Shown: piece by piece, positions 25,239 through 31,493 of the stretch
Layout: every line of letters begins with the position of its first letter
How positions within the stretch are numbered: position 1 is the stretch's first letter
DNA from: a virus
Length of the DNA stretch: 40,780 bases
Direction: 5' to 3' (one strand)
IMG/VR virus record: IMGVR_UViG_3300037171_000055
Location: 1-40,780 of that record
Translations under genes and position numbers: made by a program
Notes under the pieces: model-generated
Databases searched by the model: none
What the model was told of the DNA's origin: nothing
Seen by the model: only the letters and a program-made list of their open reading frames with translations

Positions 25239-25559
25239 ATGTTAAACCTACTAATCAAGGCGCTCGGCTGCGGAAAGCTTCTCACCCTCGTGGACTGCCT
25301 GGACGGCGAGAAGGTTTATATCAGCGGAACTGTGACGATGCTTACGGGTTTGGCTACCATCATCGGTGCCCTGATATCATTCTTGCCGCAGTTGCAGACT
25401 GGACAGGGAATCGCGGGGGCCTGGGCGGTCCTTAGCGGACCTTCTGCCCCAATAGCCAAGAGCGCAATAATCGGAGGTTGGTTGACCATCCTGAGTGGAT
25501 TTAAGGCCATTGGTGTCGCTCATGCCGCGCAGAAGGCCCAGGCCGCGCCCAAGCCGTGA
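25239..25559 (+). CDS. Putative holin, two membrane spans, 106 aa
   Basis: Hydrophobic helices at about residues 30-50 (TVTMLTGLATIIGALISFL) and 72-92 (AIIGGWLTILSGFKAIGVA) are separated by a Gly/Pro/Ala loop, with a basic Ala/Lys/Pro tail. Size, topology and position next to the DUF5675-like gene are those of a holin. It follows the preceding stop by one base, with an AAGGAGG site. Confidence 0.6.
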   Translation: MLNLLIKALGCGKLLTLVDCLDGEKVYISGTVTMLTGLATIIGALISFLPQLQTGQGIAGAWAVLSGPSAPIAKSAIIGGWLTILSGFKAIGVAHAAQKAQAAPKP

Positions 25560-25562
25560 CCT

Positions 25563-25802
25563 ATGGGCCTGCACGACAATACCCTGGCCGTGGTGTCGGA
25601 AAATTCAGAAGATTACCTCCTAGTCTCACGCGCAGAAGGGAAGGTTAATTTCTCATGCTCATCCGTCGAGTGGGCCGACGCAATCATGACGGAACTCCGG
25701 GAGACGATCGACGAATGGAAAAGAATGGCGCAGGCCCGAGACCTGAAACACCACAGGAAGGACCGGACCCCACGACCGGAGAGCCAGCCGCCGCAGGAGT
25801 AG
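25563..25802 (+). CDS. Small hypothetical protein, 79 aa
   Basis: Begins 3 bases after the holin stop. Residues 1-45 look like a small beta domain (TLAVVSENSEDYLLVSRAEGKVNFSC is split by a charged turn), then an amphipathic helix (WADAIMTELRETIDEWKR) and a basic Pro-rich tail. No family recognised. The next gene starts inside it in another frame. Confidence 0.5.
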   Translation: MGLHDNTLAVVSENSEDYLLVSRAEGKVNFSCSSVEWADAIMTELRETIDEWKRMAQARDLKHHRKDRTPRPESQPPQE

Positions 25803-25855
25803 AACCCGAGCGCATCAAGTGGGATTGCGCCGCCGCGAAGTTCTACCGGGTTTGA
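25715..25855 (+). CDS. Small hypothetical protein overlapping its neighbour, 46 aa
   Basis: ATG 25715 lies within the previous gene in a different frame (88-base overlap). The C-terminus EPERIKWDCAAAKFYRV looks like real coding sequence, and its TGA stop is embedded in the -35 box of the next promoter, as at 3568, 28767 and 36177. GGGAG lies about 11 bases upstream. Function unknown. Confidence 0.45.
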   Translation: MEKNGAGPRPETPQEGPDPTTGEPAAAGVEPERIKWDCAAAKFYRV

Positions 25856-25880
25856 CTTTCCCACTATCTTCCTTTATAAT
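25852..25880 (+). promoter_or_regulatory. sigma70-type promoter for the HTH gene
   Basis: TTGACT (25852-25857), a 17-base spacer and TATAAT (25875-25880). Only 7 bases separate the -10 box from the ATG, so the transcript should start at or next to the ATG (leaderless). Confidence 0.85.
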
Positions 25881-25893
25881 AGGACACATGACC
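25878..25893 (+). promoter_or_regulatory. Operator-like 16-base element, copy 1
   Basis: AATAGGACACATGACC overlaps the end of the -10 box, the start site and the first codons of the HTH gene. The identical 16 bases occur at 26111-26126, between the -35 and -10 boxes of the next promoter. A protein bound here would block initiation at both. Confidence 0.55.
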
Positions 25894-26073
25894 ACTTTCC
25901 AAGTTTCGAAGAAGCTCGGGATACACCGTTCCCGGCTCTATCGTCTGATCTCTCGCGCAGGATTTCGGCCAAATCAAAACATCGTAAACGGGCATGTCGT
26001 AAACACGTTCACCCCGCAAATGTTCGCGCTTCTTCGCTCTGAGTTGTTACGAGCAATAAAATCCTCGACGTAA
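25888..26073 (+). CDS. Small HTH DNA-binding protein (putative regulator), 61 aa
   Basis: Residues about 3-25 (FQVSKKLGIHRSRLYRLISRAG) read as a helix-turn-helix, followed by a short wing (NQNIVNGHVVNTFTPQ) and a C-terminal helix. The size is typical of Cro- or excisionase-like phage regulators. No Shine-Dalgarno exists because the ATG coincides with the predicted start of transcription, as for lambda cI from pRM. It lies between two promoters that share the 16-base element, so autoregulation and control of the next operon are the natural inference. Confidence 0.65.
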   Translation: MTTFQVSKKLGIHRSRLYRLISRAGFRPNQNIVNGHVVNTFTPQMFALLRSELLRAIKSST

Positions 26074-26103
26074 AATGAAGGTTTTACAATCGCAACTTTG
26101 CTA

Positions 26104-26132
26104 TTGACAAAATAGGACACATGACCTATACT
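26104..26132 (+). promoter_or_regulatory. sigma70-type promoter for the 26.1-28.4 kb operon
   Basis: TTGACA (26104-26109), a 17-base spacer and TATACT (26127-26132). The second copy of the 16-base element fills the spacer. The expected start is near 26139, at an ATG. Confidence 0.85.
26111..26126 (+). promoter_or_regulatory. Operator-like 16-base element, copy 2
   Basis: Identical to 25878-25893. Occupation of the spacer between -35 and -10 would prevent polymerase binding. Confidence 0.55.
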
Positions 26133-26138
26133 ATAATC

Positions 26139-26468
26139 ATGACCCGGCAAGGCCAGCAGGCAATCCAAAAATCTTCGGGCGCACAGATCGCCGCGACCTT
26201 GCCGGGTTTGCGGAGGGAATCAAAATCTGTGCGCCCCTCCTTTATAGTGCCGAGCCCGGCGGCAATGGGAAATAACTCAATCGCGTCGGCAATCGGTATA
26301 AATAGCCGCGTCAAGGGAGCAAAAGGTAACTGGATCGTCTGCGCCGAGTGGGTTGATGACGCAGGCTGGAAAGTAAAGACCGTAAAGACCGTAAAGGTAG
26401 ACGGAAAGCGCATAAAGGAAAATACTTGGTACATGGTAAAAGATGGCAAGTTTGTCGAGGTCCTATGA
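26139..26468 (+). CDS. Protein with C-terminal domain of beta-repeat (GNNSIASAIG...) proteins, 109 aa
   Basis: The ATG at 26139 coincides with the predicted transcription start. An earlier in-frame ATG at 26121 lies inside the promoter, and a later one is at 26265. Residues 43-109 (GNNSIASAIGINSRVKGAKG, then WIVCAEW, then KTVKVDGKRIKENTWYMVKDGKFVEV) resemble the C-terminal cap of long Gly/Asn/Ser-repeat proteins found in gut bacteria and phages. The normal repeats are missing, so this looks truncated. Residues 1-42 are poorly protein-like and coincide with a strongly structured RNA, so translation may really begin at 26265. Confidence 0.55.
   Translation: MTRQGQQAIQKSSGAQIAATLPGLRRESKSVRPSFIVPSPAAMGNNSIASAIGINSRVKGAKGNWIVCAEWVDDAGWKVKTVKTVKVDGKRIKENTWYMVKDGKFVEVL
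26142..26236 (+). other. Interleaved inverted repeats: possible pseudoknotted RNA
   Basis: Two perfect inverted repeats are interleaved: A = ACCCGGCAAGG (26142-26152) with A' = CCTTGCCGGGT (26197-26207), and B = GGGCGCACAGAT (26177-26188) with B' = ATCTGTGCGCCC (26225-26236). The order A-B-A'-B' permits a pseudoknot (11 bp and 12 bp). A rival hairpin GGAGGG/CCCTCC (26212-26217 with 26234-26239) followed by TTTATAG could act as a weak terminator. It begins at the transcription start of the promoter at 26104-26132. Confidence 0.55.
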
Positions 26469-26659
26469 TTAAACTCTACACCCCCGGCCGTCCCGTAGAA
26501 TCTAGAGATGTCCTGCATTCGTTCGTGCATGACACCGCAATCCCGGCCTTCGTCTCGATTGCAATCTGCGGGCTGGCCCTTGCGGTAGGAGCGTTTGCGC
26601 TGAGAGGATTTCATGTCGTTGGATTTCGTGATGGTCAGATAGCCCGGAAGGTAAAATGA
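26465..26659 (+). CDS. Small single-span membrane protein, 64 aa
   Basis: ATGA overlap with the previous gene. One transmembrane helix at about residues 27-48 (AIPAFVSIAICGLALAVGAFAL) with short charged ends. It ends in the ATGA overlap with the repeat protein gene. Function unknown. Confidence 0.6.
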   Translation: MIKLYTPGRPVESRDVLHSFVHDTAIPAFVSIAICGLALAVGAFALRGFHVVGFRDGQIARKVK

Positions 26660-28155
26660 GTAACAAATGTAATTGTCAGATTTTTGATCCAGGAGACATG
26701 AGGAATAAAATGGAAAAAGAAAATGTATTTTGTGGGGACTTGGTCGTAAAGGAGGGGGAGATTTATCCGTATACAGAAATTACCGGCGACATCTCCTCAG
26801 GCGGTGAGATCAAGGCCGGGGCCTTCCCGGTTTTGCAGACTAACGGCGGCGACATCTCCTCAGGCGGTGGGATCAAGGCCGGGGCCTTCCCGGTTTTGCA
26901 GACTAACGGCGGCTACATCTACTCAGGCGGTGGGACGATCAAGGCCGGGGCCTTCCCGGTTTTGCAGACTAACGGCGGCGACATCTCCTCAGGCGGTGGG
27001 ATCAAGGCCGGGGCCTTCCCGGTTTTGCAGACTAACGGCGGCTACATCTACTCAGGCGGTGGGACGATCAAGGCCGGGGCCTTCCCGGTTTTGCAGACTA
27101 ACGGCGGCTACATCTCCTCAGGCGGTGGGACGATCGAGGCCGGGGCCTTCCCGGTTTTGCAGACTAACGGCGTCTACATCTCCTCAGGCGGTGGGATCGA
27201 GGCCGGGGCCTTCCCGGTTTTGCAGACTAACGGCGACTACATCTCCTCAGGCGATGGGACGATCGAGGCCGGGGCCTTCCCGGTTTTGCAGACTAACGGC
27301 GGCGACATCTCCTCAGGCGGTGGGATCAGGGCCCGGGCCTTCCCGGTTTTGCAGACTAACGGCGGCTACATCTACTCAGGCGGTGGGATCAGGGCCGGGG
27401 CCTTCCCGGTTTTGCAGACTAACGGCGGCGACATCTCCTCAGGCGGTGGGATCAGGGCCGGGGCCTTCCCGGTTTTGCAGACTAACGGCGGCTACATATA
27501 CTCAGGAGGTGAGATCAAGGCCGGGGCCTTCCCGGTTTTGCAGACTAACGGCGGCTACATCTCCTCAGTCGGTGGGATCAAGGCCGGGGCCTTCCCGGTT
27601 TTGCAGACTAACGGCGGCTACATCTCCTCAGGCGGTGGGACGATCGAGGCCGAGGCCTTCCCGGTTATTAGGAATAAAAACGACCCAAGAATAACTGAGG
27701 CAGTAAAACAAAAATGCCGTGCCATGCTTCTATCCACATTCGCGGCGGCGGGATTCTCATTCGCGGACGGGATTCTGGCGCGGATAGTTTCGCAGCGAGG
27801 GAATGTTGCTCGGGTAGTCATCTGCGGAAAAACAGAAGTATCCTACGTAGTTACTGATGGGGAGGGGAACTACTCGCACGGCGACACGCTTGATGAGGCG
27901 CGAGAAGACCTGATGGTAAAGCGTACCTCCAAAGACCTCTCGCAGTTCAAGTCGTGGACTCTGGACAAGGAAGTGTCGAAGTCCGGCGCCATCATGGCCT
28001 ATCGCTCGATCACCGGGGCCTGCCGAAAAGGGACTCGGCACTGGCTGGAACAGCACAAGACACCTGAGAAGATCACGGTTAGCGAGATAATAAAGATAAC
28101 CGAAGGGGCGTATAGAGCGGATATTTTCAAGAAGTTTTTTGCAAAGGGGGAATAA
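26656..28155 (+). CDS. Tandem-repeat protein with conserved C-terminal domain, 499 aa
   Basis: Residues about 44-337 are fourteen repeats of 20-21 residues on the theme GDISSGGGIKAGAFPVLQTNG, the last one degenerate. The regular Gly turns and short strands suggest a beta-solenoid. Residues about 345-499 form a separate domain (MLLSTFAAAGFSFADGILA, YSHGDTLDEAREDLMVKR, MAYRSITGACRKGTRHWLEQ). I recall this type of C-terminal domain in other repeat proteins of bacteria and phages, without known function. The start ATGA-overlaps the gene before. Repeats differ mainly at nonsynonymous sites. Confidence 0.7.
   Translation: MSNKCNCQIFDPGDMRNKMEKENVFCGDLVVKEGEIYPYTEITGDISSGGEIKAGAFPVLQTNGGDISSGGGIKAGAFPVLQTNGGYIYSGGGTIKAGAFPVLQTNGGDISSGGGIKAGAFPVLQTNGGYIYSGGGTIKAGAFPVLQTNGGYISSGGGTIEAGAFPVLQTNGVYISSGGGIEAGAFPVLQTNGDYISSGDGTIEAGAFPVLQTNGGDISSGGGIRARAFPVLQTNGGYIYSGGGIRAGAFPVLQTNGGDISSGGGIRAGAFPVLQTNGGYIYSGGEIKAGAFPVLQTNGGYISSVGGIKAGAFPVLQTNGGYISSGGGTIEAEAFPVIRNKNDPRITEAVKQKCRAMLLSTFAAAGFSFADGILARIVSQRGNVARVVICGKTEVSYVVTDGEGNYSHGDTLDEAREDLMVKRTSKDLSQFKSWTLDKEVSKSGAIMAYRSITGACRKGTRHWLEQHKTPEKITVSEIIKITEGAYRADIFKKFFAKGE
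26784..27666 (+). repeat. 60/63-bp in-gene tandem repeat array, 14 units
   Basis: Fourteen head-to-tail units; those carrying an extra ACG codon are 63 bp, the others 60 bp. The core GCCTTCCCGGTTTTGCAGAC is unchanged in thirteen units. Variable codons are GAC/TAC, TCC/TAC, AAG/GAG/AGG and a few Gly to Glu/Asp/Val changes. Copy number may be misassembled if reads were short. Confidence 0.9.
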
Positions 28156-28301
28156 TGCCCACCGACCCGACGGATACAAAGGTCCGGCTCTGGGCCGACC
28201 TTAGTGATCGAGTAAATTTCTGGCGCACACATGGGAATATCAGCGAGGTTCAGATATACCGGCTACTCGCTGATTTTGCCAAGGCGCACGAGACGAAATA
28301 G
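28155..28301 (+). CDS. Small hypothetical protein, 48 aa
   Basis: The first base of its ATG (28155) is the last base of the repeat gene's stop codon, and AAGGGGGAA lies upstream. Helical, charged (KVRLWADLSDRVNFWRTHG, then VQIYRLLADFAKAHE). No family recognised. Probably translated by coupling. Confidence 0.55.
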   Translation: MPTDPTDTKVRLWADLSDRVNFWRTHGNISEVQIYRLLADFAKAHETK

Positions 28302-28308
28302 GAGAGTT

Positions 28309-28416
28309 ATGCCAACAATTAAAAGACAGGCCTCCCGTGCCAGGGCGTCAACTGCGCCCGCTCCACCACTATGCCCAAGATCGCGTCTTGCAGGGCAGAA
28401 ATCCGCGCAACCATGA
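28309..28416 (+). CDS. Small basic protein, 35 aa (frame uncertain)
   Basis: ATG 28309 follows AGGAGAG and reads 35 residues rich in Arg, Ala and Pro. Another frame of the same stretch gives a more protein-like, Cys-rich sequence (CARSTTMPKIASC, then RKMADGLCA) that could start at ATG 28370 and end before 28470. Which frame is used cannot be settled here; a sequence error or frameshift near the AAAA at 28321-28324 is possible. Confidence 0.35.
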   Translation: MPTIKRQASRARASTAPAPPLCPRSRLAGQKSAQP

Positions 28417-28481
28417 GCTGCCGGAAAATGGCAGACGGGCTCTGCGCGGCCGATTTCCGAAAACCATAAAAGGAGGCGAAC

Positions 28482-28769
28482 ATGGAAGTGATGAAGGAGA
28501 AGCCTAAGCAGTTGATGGTGAAAATAACAGTCGAGCAAGAAGATGATTGCGGAGATGTCGTGAATGACCTTACGCAAGTCCGTTACGCATACGGCACAGT
28601 GGTAGGAGCCATGGCCGAGTTCTTCGGAGAAAAGAAGGCCAAGAAGCCGAGGGCCAAGCGCAGGACGAAGGCCGAGATCGAGGCGGCCAAGCAGGATGAC
28701 CCTCCGGCTCCGGAAGGCACGATCAGCTCGGAGCCCGTCGAGAAAAAGCACAGGAGGATTTTTCCTTGA
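28482..28769 (+). CDS. Hypothetical protein with basic tail, 95 aa
   Basis: AAAGGAGG lies 7 bases before the ATG. An N-terminal beta-like part (KQLMVKITVEQEDDCGDVV) is followed by a Lys/Arg/Ala-rich tail (KKAKKPRAKRRTKAEIEAAK) that could bind nucleic acid. Its TGA stop is inside the -35 box of the recombination operon promoter. No family recognised. Confidence 0.6.
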   Translation: MEVMKEKPKQLMVKITVEQEDDCGDVVNDLTQVRYAYGTVVGAMAEFFGEKKAKKPRAKRRTKAEIEAAKQDDPPAPEGTISSEPVEKKHRRIFP

Positions 28770-28794
28770 CTTCATGACTGAGGTAAAATAGGAT
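28766..28794 (+). promoter_or_regulatory. sigma70-type promoter (module B)
   Basis: TTGACT (28766-28771), a 17-base spacer and TAGGAT (28789-28794). The -35 box contains the stop codon of the previous gene. The -10 box TAGGAT is the same as in module C at 36199-36204. An ATG lies at the predicted start, 28801. Confidence 0.65.
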
Positions 28795-28800
28795 ATTCAA

Positions 28801-28873
28801 ATGGGACCGCTAGCCCTAGCCGCACCAGTTCACTATGTCGCGCCTTCTAGCGGGGGCGCGACATTTATTTTAT
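28801..28873 (+). ncRNA. Predicted short leader RNA of module B (about 73 nt)
   Basis: Bounded by the promoter at 28766-28794 and the terminator at 28835-28873. It could encode a leaderless 24-residue peptide (ATG 28801, stop TAG 28873-28875) rich in Ala, Pro and Gly; the terminator hairpin lies within that frame. It carries AGCCCTAG at 28812-28819, also present in module C. Small RNA, leader peptide or attenuator are all possible. Confidence 0.5.
28835..28873 (+). terminator. Intrinsic terminator inside module B
   Basis: ATGTCGCGCC (28835-28844) pairs perfectly with GGCGCGACAT (28855-28864), with a 10-base loop, followed by TTATTTTA. TAGGAG, the ribosome site of the nuclease gene, follows at once. 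Confidence 0.75.
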
Positions 28874-28883
28874 AGGAGAAACC

Positions 28884-29705
28884 ATGAAACTGCCTGAAGC
28901 CAAGTACGCCGTGACCGCAGACAAGAATCACAATTACCAGATCACGATGCCAGATGGATCAACGGTAGGACCGTTGAAGTCAGTTACTAAGATTGTAGGC
29001 ATTATCGAAAAGCCTGCTTTGATCGGATGGGCCGCGCGCGAGGCAGCAAACTATTTCCGCTCCGAGATATTGCGCCTGGGCGGTACGATAACGCCGGAAA
29101 TGATAGATCAGATTGCCAAGGATGCGGCGATGGCTCATAGACGCAAGTCTAAGGACGCCGCCGATCTTGGGACCAAGTGCCACGACATATTCGATGCCAT
29201 AATTAAAGGAATAGAGCCCGATGCAATCCCTCTTGAACTTGTAGAGCCTTCTGGGGAGTTCAAGAAATACCGTATGCAATCCGATATTGAAGTGGTAACA
29301 ACTGAACTTGCAGTGGCGTCCTTGGCGCATAAGTTCGGAGGTCGGCTTGACTTCCTGGGATATTCAAAGAAACGCGGCGGGTGGGGCATTGGGGACTATA
29401 AGACCAGCAGCGGATTCTATGGTTCAGAATATGCTTTCCAGGTCGGAGGTTATGCCGTTGCCGTCGAGGAAATGTACGGTATCAAAATATCCTGGGCCGA
29501 GATAATTCGCTTCTCAAATAAGCCGCCTTTTGAATCGGAAGCGCGACCAGTAACCGACATGGCTGCGGCAATGTCAAGTTTCTTAGTCGAGAAAGACATG
29601 AGCAATGCAAACGAGTTGAAGTTGATCGGAGATCCAACATTCTCAAGCGCGGGAGTACCGGAAGAAAAGCCTGCTAAGAAAAAGGCTCACGCCTTGGGCT
29701 TCTAA
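28884..29705 (+). CDS. PD-(D/E)XK nuclease, Cas4/RecB-like (putative recombination exonuclease)
   Basis: 273 residues. H100 (GTKCHDIF), D156 (GRLDFLG) and D171-Y-K173 (GIGDYKTSS), followed by FQVGGYAVAVEE, form the motif series of RecB/Cas4-type nucleases. It needs a metal ion and probably resects DNA ends for the neighbouring Sak4-like recombinase. First gene of the exonuclease-recombinase-SSB operon behind module B, with a TAGGAGA site. The C-terminus is Lys-rich. Confidence 0.85.
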   Translation: MKLPEAKYAVTADKNHNYQITMPDGSTVGPLKSVTKIVGIIEKPALIGWAAREAANYFRSEILRLGGTITPEMIDQIAKDAAMAHRRKSKDAADLGTKCHDIFDAIIKGIEPDAIPLELVEPSGEFKKYRMQSDIEVVTTELAVASLAHKFGGRLDFLGYSKKRGGWGIGDYKTSSGFYGSEYAFQVGGYAVAVEEMYGIKISWAEIIRFSNKPPFESEARPVTDMAAAMSSFLVEKDMSNANELKLIGDPTFSSAGVPEEKPAKKKAHALGF

Positions 29706-29742
29706 CCATCTTAAATCACCACCAAAAAAGGAGAATAAAAAC

Positions 29743-30519
29743 ATGGCTGTAATACTCGCACCAGCAAGAGGTAAGAAATTGACCGGGATGCCGACGGAAG
29801 GATTGATCGTATTGGTTGGGCTTCCGAAGGCAGGCAAAACGCATTTTGTAGCCAGCTTCCCCGATTCCGTGATCTTGGAATTGGAGAAAGGCGGCGGCGA
29901 CCGTGTTGCTGGGCGCATCCAAGATGTTAAAACGTTACAAGAGTTCCGAGAATATTTCAAGGCGGCTATCGACGACCCTGAAATAAAAGTAATTGGCGTG
30001 GACACCGTTGACCGATTCAATGACTTGATCGAGGACGACATAGCCCAAGCGCGGGGCTTGTCTACCATCAGCGAGCGCAAGGCCGGAGTGGACGGCTTTG
30101 AATTGTGGGGAGAACACCGCCAGCGAATAACAGGATTCGTAGAAGCCTGCAAGAACTGCGGTAAACTAGTCGTAGTCTTGGCACATTGCCGAGACCCCAA
30201 ACTAAGCACAGACGGTAGCGTAATGATTCCGTCCGGTGTGAATATGCCTGGAAAGTCCGGGCCTTATCTAGCGGCCCAGGCTGACGCTATTGGATACCAT
30301 TACAAGAAGCAGATCGGGGCTCAGACCCAATATTTCCTTACGTTTCAGGGTGGGCCGCTCGGGACATGGGGAAGTCGGATTGAAGAGCTGGAGGACAAGA
30401 CTATCCAATTAAGCAAGTCTGACCCTTACGGCTCATTCGCATCAATCTTCAAGACCAACGGCAAGGCTCAGGATGTTGCGCCTGCCAAGACGGAAAACAA
30501 GAAAAAGGGAGGAAAGTAA
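29743..30519 (+). CDS. Sak4-like RecA-fold ATPase (single-strand annealing / recombination)
   Basis: 258 residues. Walker A at residues 26-33 (GLPKAGKT) and Walker B ending at D87 (EIKVIGVDT). A later VVVLAHCRD strand carries a possible sensor. This matches phage Sak4-type single-domain RecA-like proteins (also annotated AAA ATPase or nucleotide-binding). It lies between a RecB-like nuclease and an SSB-like gene, the usual company of Sak4. An AGGAGAA site precedes the ATG. Confidence 0.8.
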   Translation: MAVILAPARGKKLTGMPTEGLIVLVGLPKAGKTHFVASFPDSVILELEKGGGDRVAGRIQDVKTLQEFREYFKAAIDDPEIKVIGVDTVDRFNDLIEDDIAQARGLSTISERKAGVDGFELWGEHRQRITGFVEACKNCGKLVVVLAHCRDPKLSTDGSVMIPSGVNMPGKSGPYLAAQADAIGYHYKKQIGAQTQYFLTFQGGPLGTWGSRIEELEDKTIQLSKSDPYGSFASIFKTNGKAQDVAPAKTENKKKGGK

Positions 30520-30520
30520 A

Positions 30521-31042
30521 ATGGCGCGAATTCAAATGAGGGCAGACGCGACGAAAGAGAGCGGGGACTTTTCCCCGGTCCCGGACGGTGAGTATGTCTT
30601 GGCCTGTACCGGGGTCCAGGACAAACGGACGCAGAAGGGTCGGGACATGGTGAACATTGAGCTTACCGTCGAGGACGGAGAATACAAGGGCCGAAAGTTG
30701 TGGGCCAACATTACGTTCATCCCAGAAGGCGAGCCGGGGCATGGGATGATGGTTCATGCTCTCCATGCCTTCGGCTTGCCTTACGACGGTGATTTGGACT
30801 TCGACACGCAGGACTTTCGGGGCCGTTGCGCTAAGGCTCAGGTAATCAAGACGACCTACACGGACGATAAAACCGGCGATGTGAAGCCTAAGAACGAGGT
30901 CAAAAACTGGATCACAGAAAATCACGGCAGCGCCGCCCCGCAAAAAGCCGACGTGCAATCCTCCGTCGCGGATGGTAAGCCTATCGCGCCTGGCGCTCCT
31001 GTGAATATCAAGAACAATAAAGGTGAGGAATGCCCGTTCTGA
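30521..31042 (+). CDS. SSB-like / DUF669-like ssDNA-binding protein
   Basis: 173 residues from ATG 30521 (GGGAGGAAAG site; open further left without one). PVPDGEYVLACTGVQDK, RDMVNIELTVEDGEYKGRKLW and a hydrophilic tail ending in an acidic/aromatic GEECPF give the layout of phage DUF669 or SSB proteins, with an OB-like N-terminus and a flexible tail ending in Phe. It would coat ssDNA for the Sak4-like protein. Confidence 0.75.
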   Translation: MARIQMRADATKESGDFSPVPDGEYVLACTGVQDKRTQKGRDMVNIELTVEDGEYKGRKLWANITFIPEGEPGHGMMVHALHAFGLPYDGDLDFDTQDFRGRCAKAQVIKTTYTDDKTGDVKPKNEVKNWITENHGSAAPQKADVQSSVADGKPIAPGAPVNIKNNKGEECPF

Positions 31043-31144
31043 CCTAACGCCTCCCGCCCAGACCTGGGGGCAGAGACCAGGTCAGGAGATATTATGGAAA
31101 GAATAATATATGTTTGTGACCGTAACAGAACGGGGGCATGAAAT

Positions 31145-31342
31145 ATGTTTTGTTGGCAATGCCGTGTCTGCCCGACATACTCGGAGAATATCCTGCGTAG
31201 GCCAGTAAGGAAAGGCGCTAAGACCCACGCGAGGATGTCGGGTCACACAACGTATTTATACGAGCGAGGCATCAATAGCAGGGGTAATCGCCGGTTCAGG
31301 ATTCTGGAAACTTTCGAGAGAAAAAATGAAGCCCTGCCCTAA
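31145..31342 (+). CDS. Small Cys/Arg-rich protein, 65 aa
   Basis: Starts MFCWQCRVC, a close-spaced Cys cluster, and ends in a basic stretch (GNRRFRILETFERKNEALP). The rival short frames from ATG 31094 (15 aa, with a strong AGGAGA site) and ATG 31138 (20 aa) overlap its start, so the true translation pattern of 31094-31200 is unclear. A hairpin GACCTGG/CCAGGTC lies at about 31059-31081. The next gene starts inside its end. Function unknown. Confidence 0.4.
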   Translation: MFCWQCRVCPTYSENILRRPVRKGAKTHARMSGHTTYLYERGINSRGNRRFRILETFERKNEALP

Positions 31343-31493
31343 AGATCGCTCGATCCGCTGCTCCGACAACTGCCGCGCTTGCCACCGCTTCCCCAACGGG
31401 CGGGAGGCTTTGCTGTTCGACAACGAGCAATACCAATATATGACCGGGAAGGCTCCGGGTGTACATATCAGACAGTGGAGCCCAAAGCCATGA
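31326..31493 (+). CDS. Small Cys-rich protein, 55 aa
   Basis: ATG 31326 lies in the last codons of the previous frame and TGA 31491-31493 overlaps the next ATG. C-P-K..., IRCSDNCRACHRFPNGRE has three closely spaced cysteines, probably a metal-binding knuckle. It is shorter than 60 residues but well coupled on both sides. Function unknown. Confidence 0.5.
   Translation: MKPCPKDRSIRCSDNCRACHRFPNGREALLFDNEQYQYMTGKAPGVHIRQWSPKP

Noticed and set aside
26070-26087. GTAAAA/TTTTAC inverted repeat after the HTH gene as terminator
   Set aside because: Six weak A-T-rich pairs and no T-run; not supportable as a terminator.
26784-27666. CRISPR array or diversity-generating retroelement target
   Set aside because: Units are contiguous coding repeats without spacers, no cas genes exist, and no reverse transcriptase gene or template repeat is present in the genome.
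26804-27694. Second long open frame (Arg/Pro/Ser-rich) across the tandem repeats
   Set aside because: Because repeat units are multiples of 3, any frame that is open in one unit stays open. The composition is unlike a protein and the other frame has a proper start and C-terminal domain.
28309-28470. Programmed -1 frameshift joining two small frames
   Set aside because: The site (ATT AAA AGA) is not a good slippery heptamer. A sequencing error or two separate frames is equally likely, so only the uncertainty is recorded.
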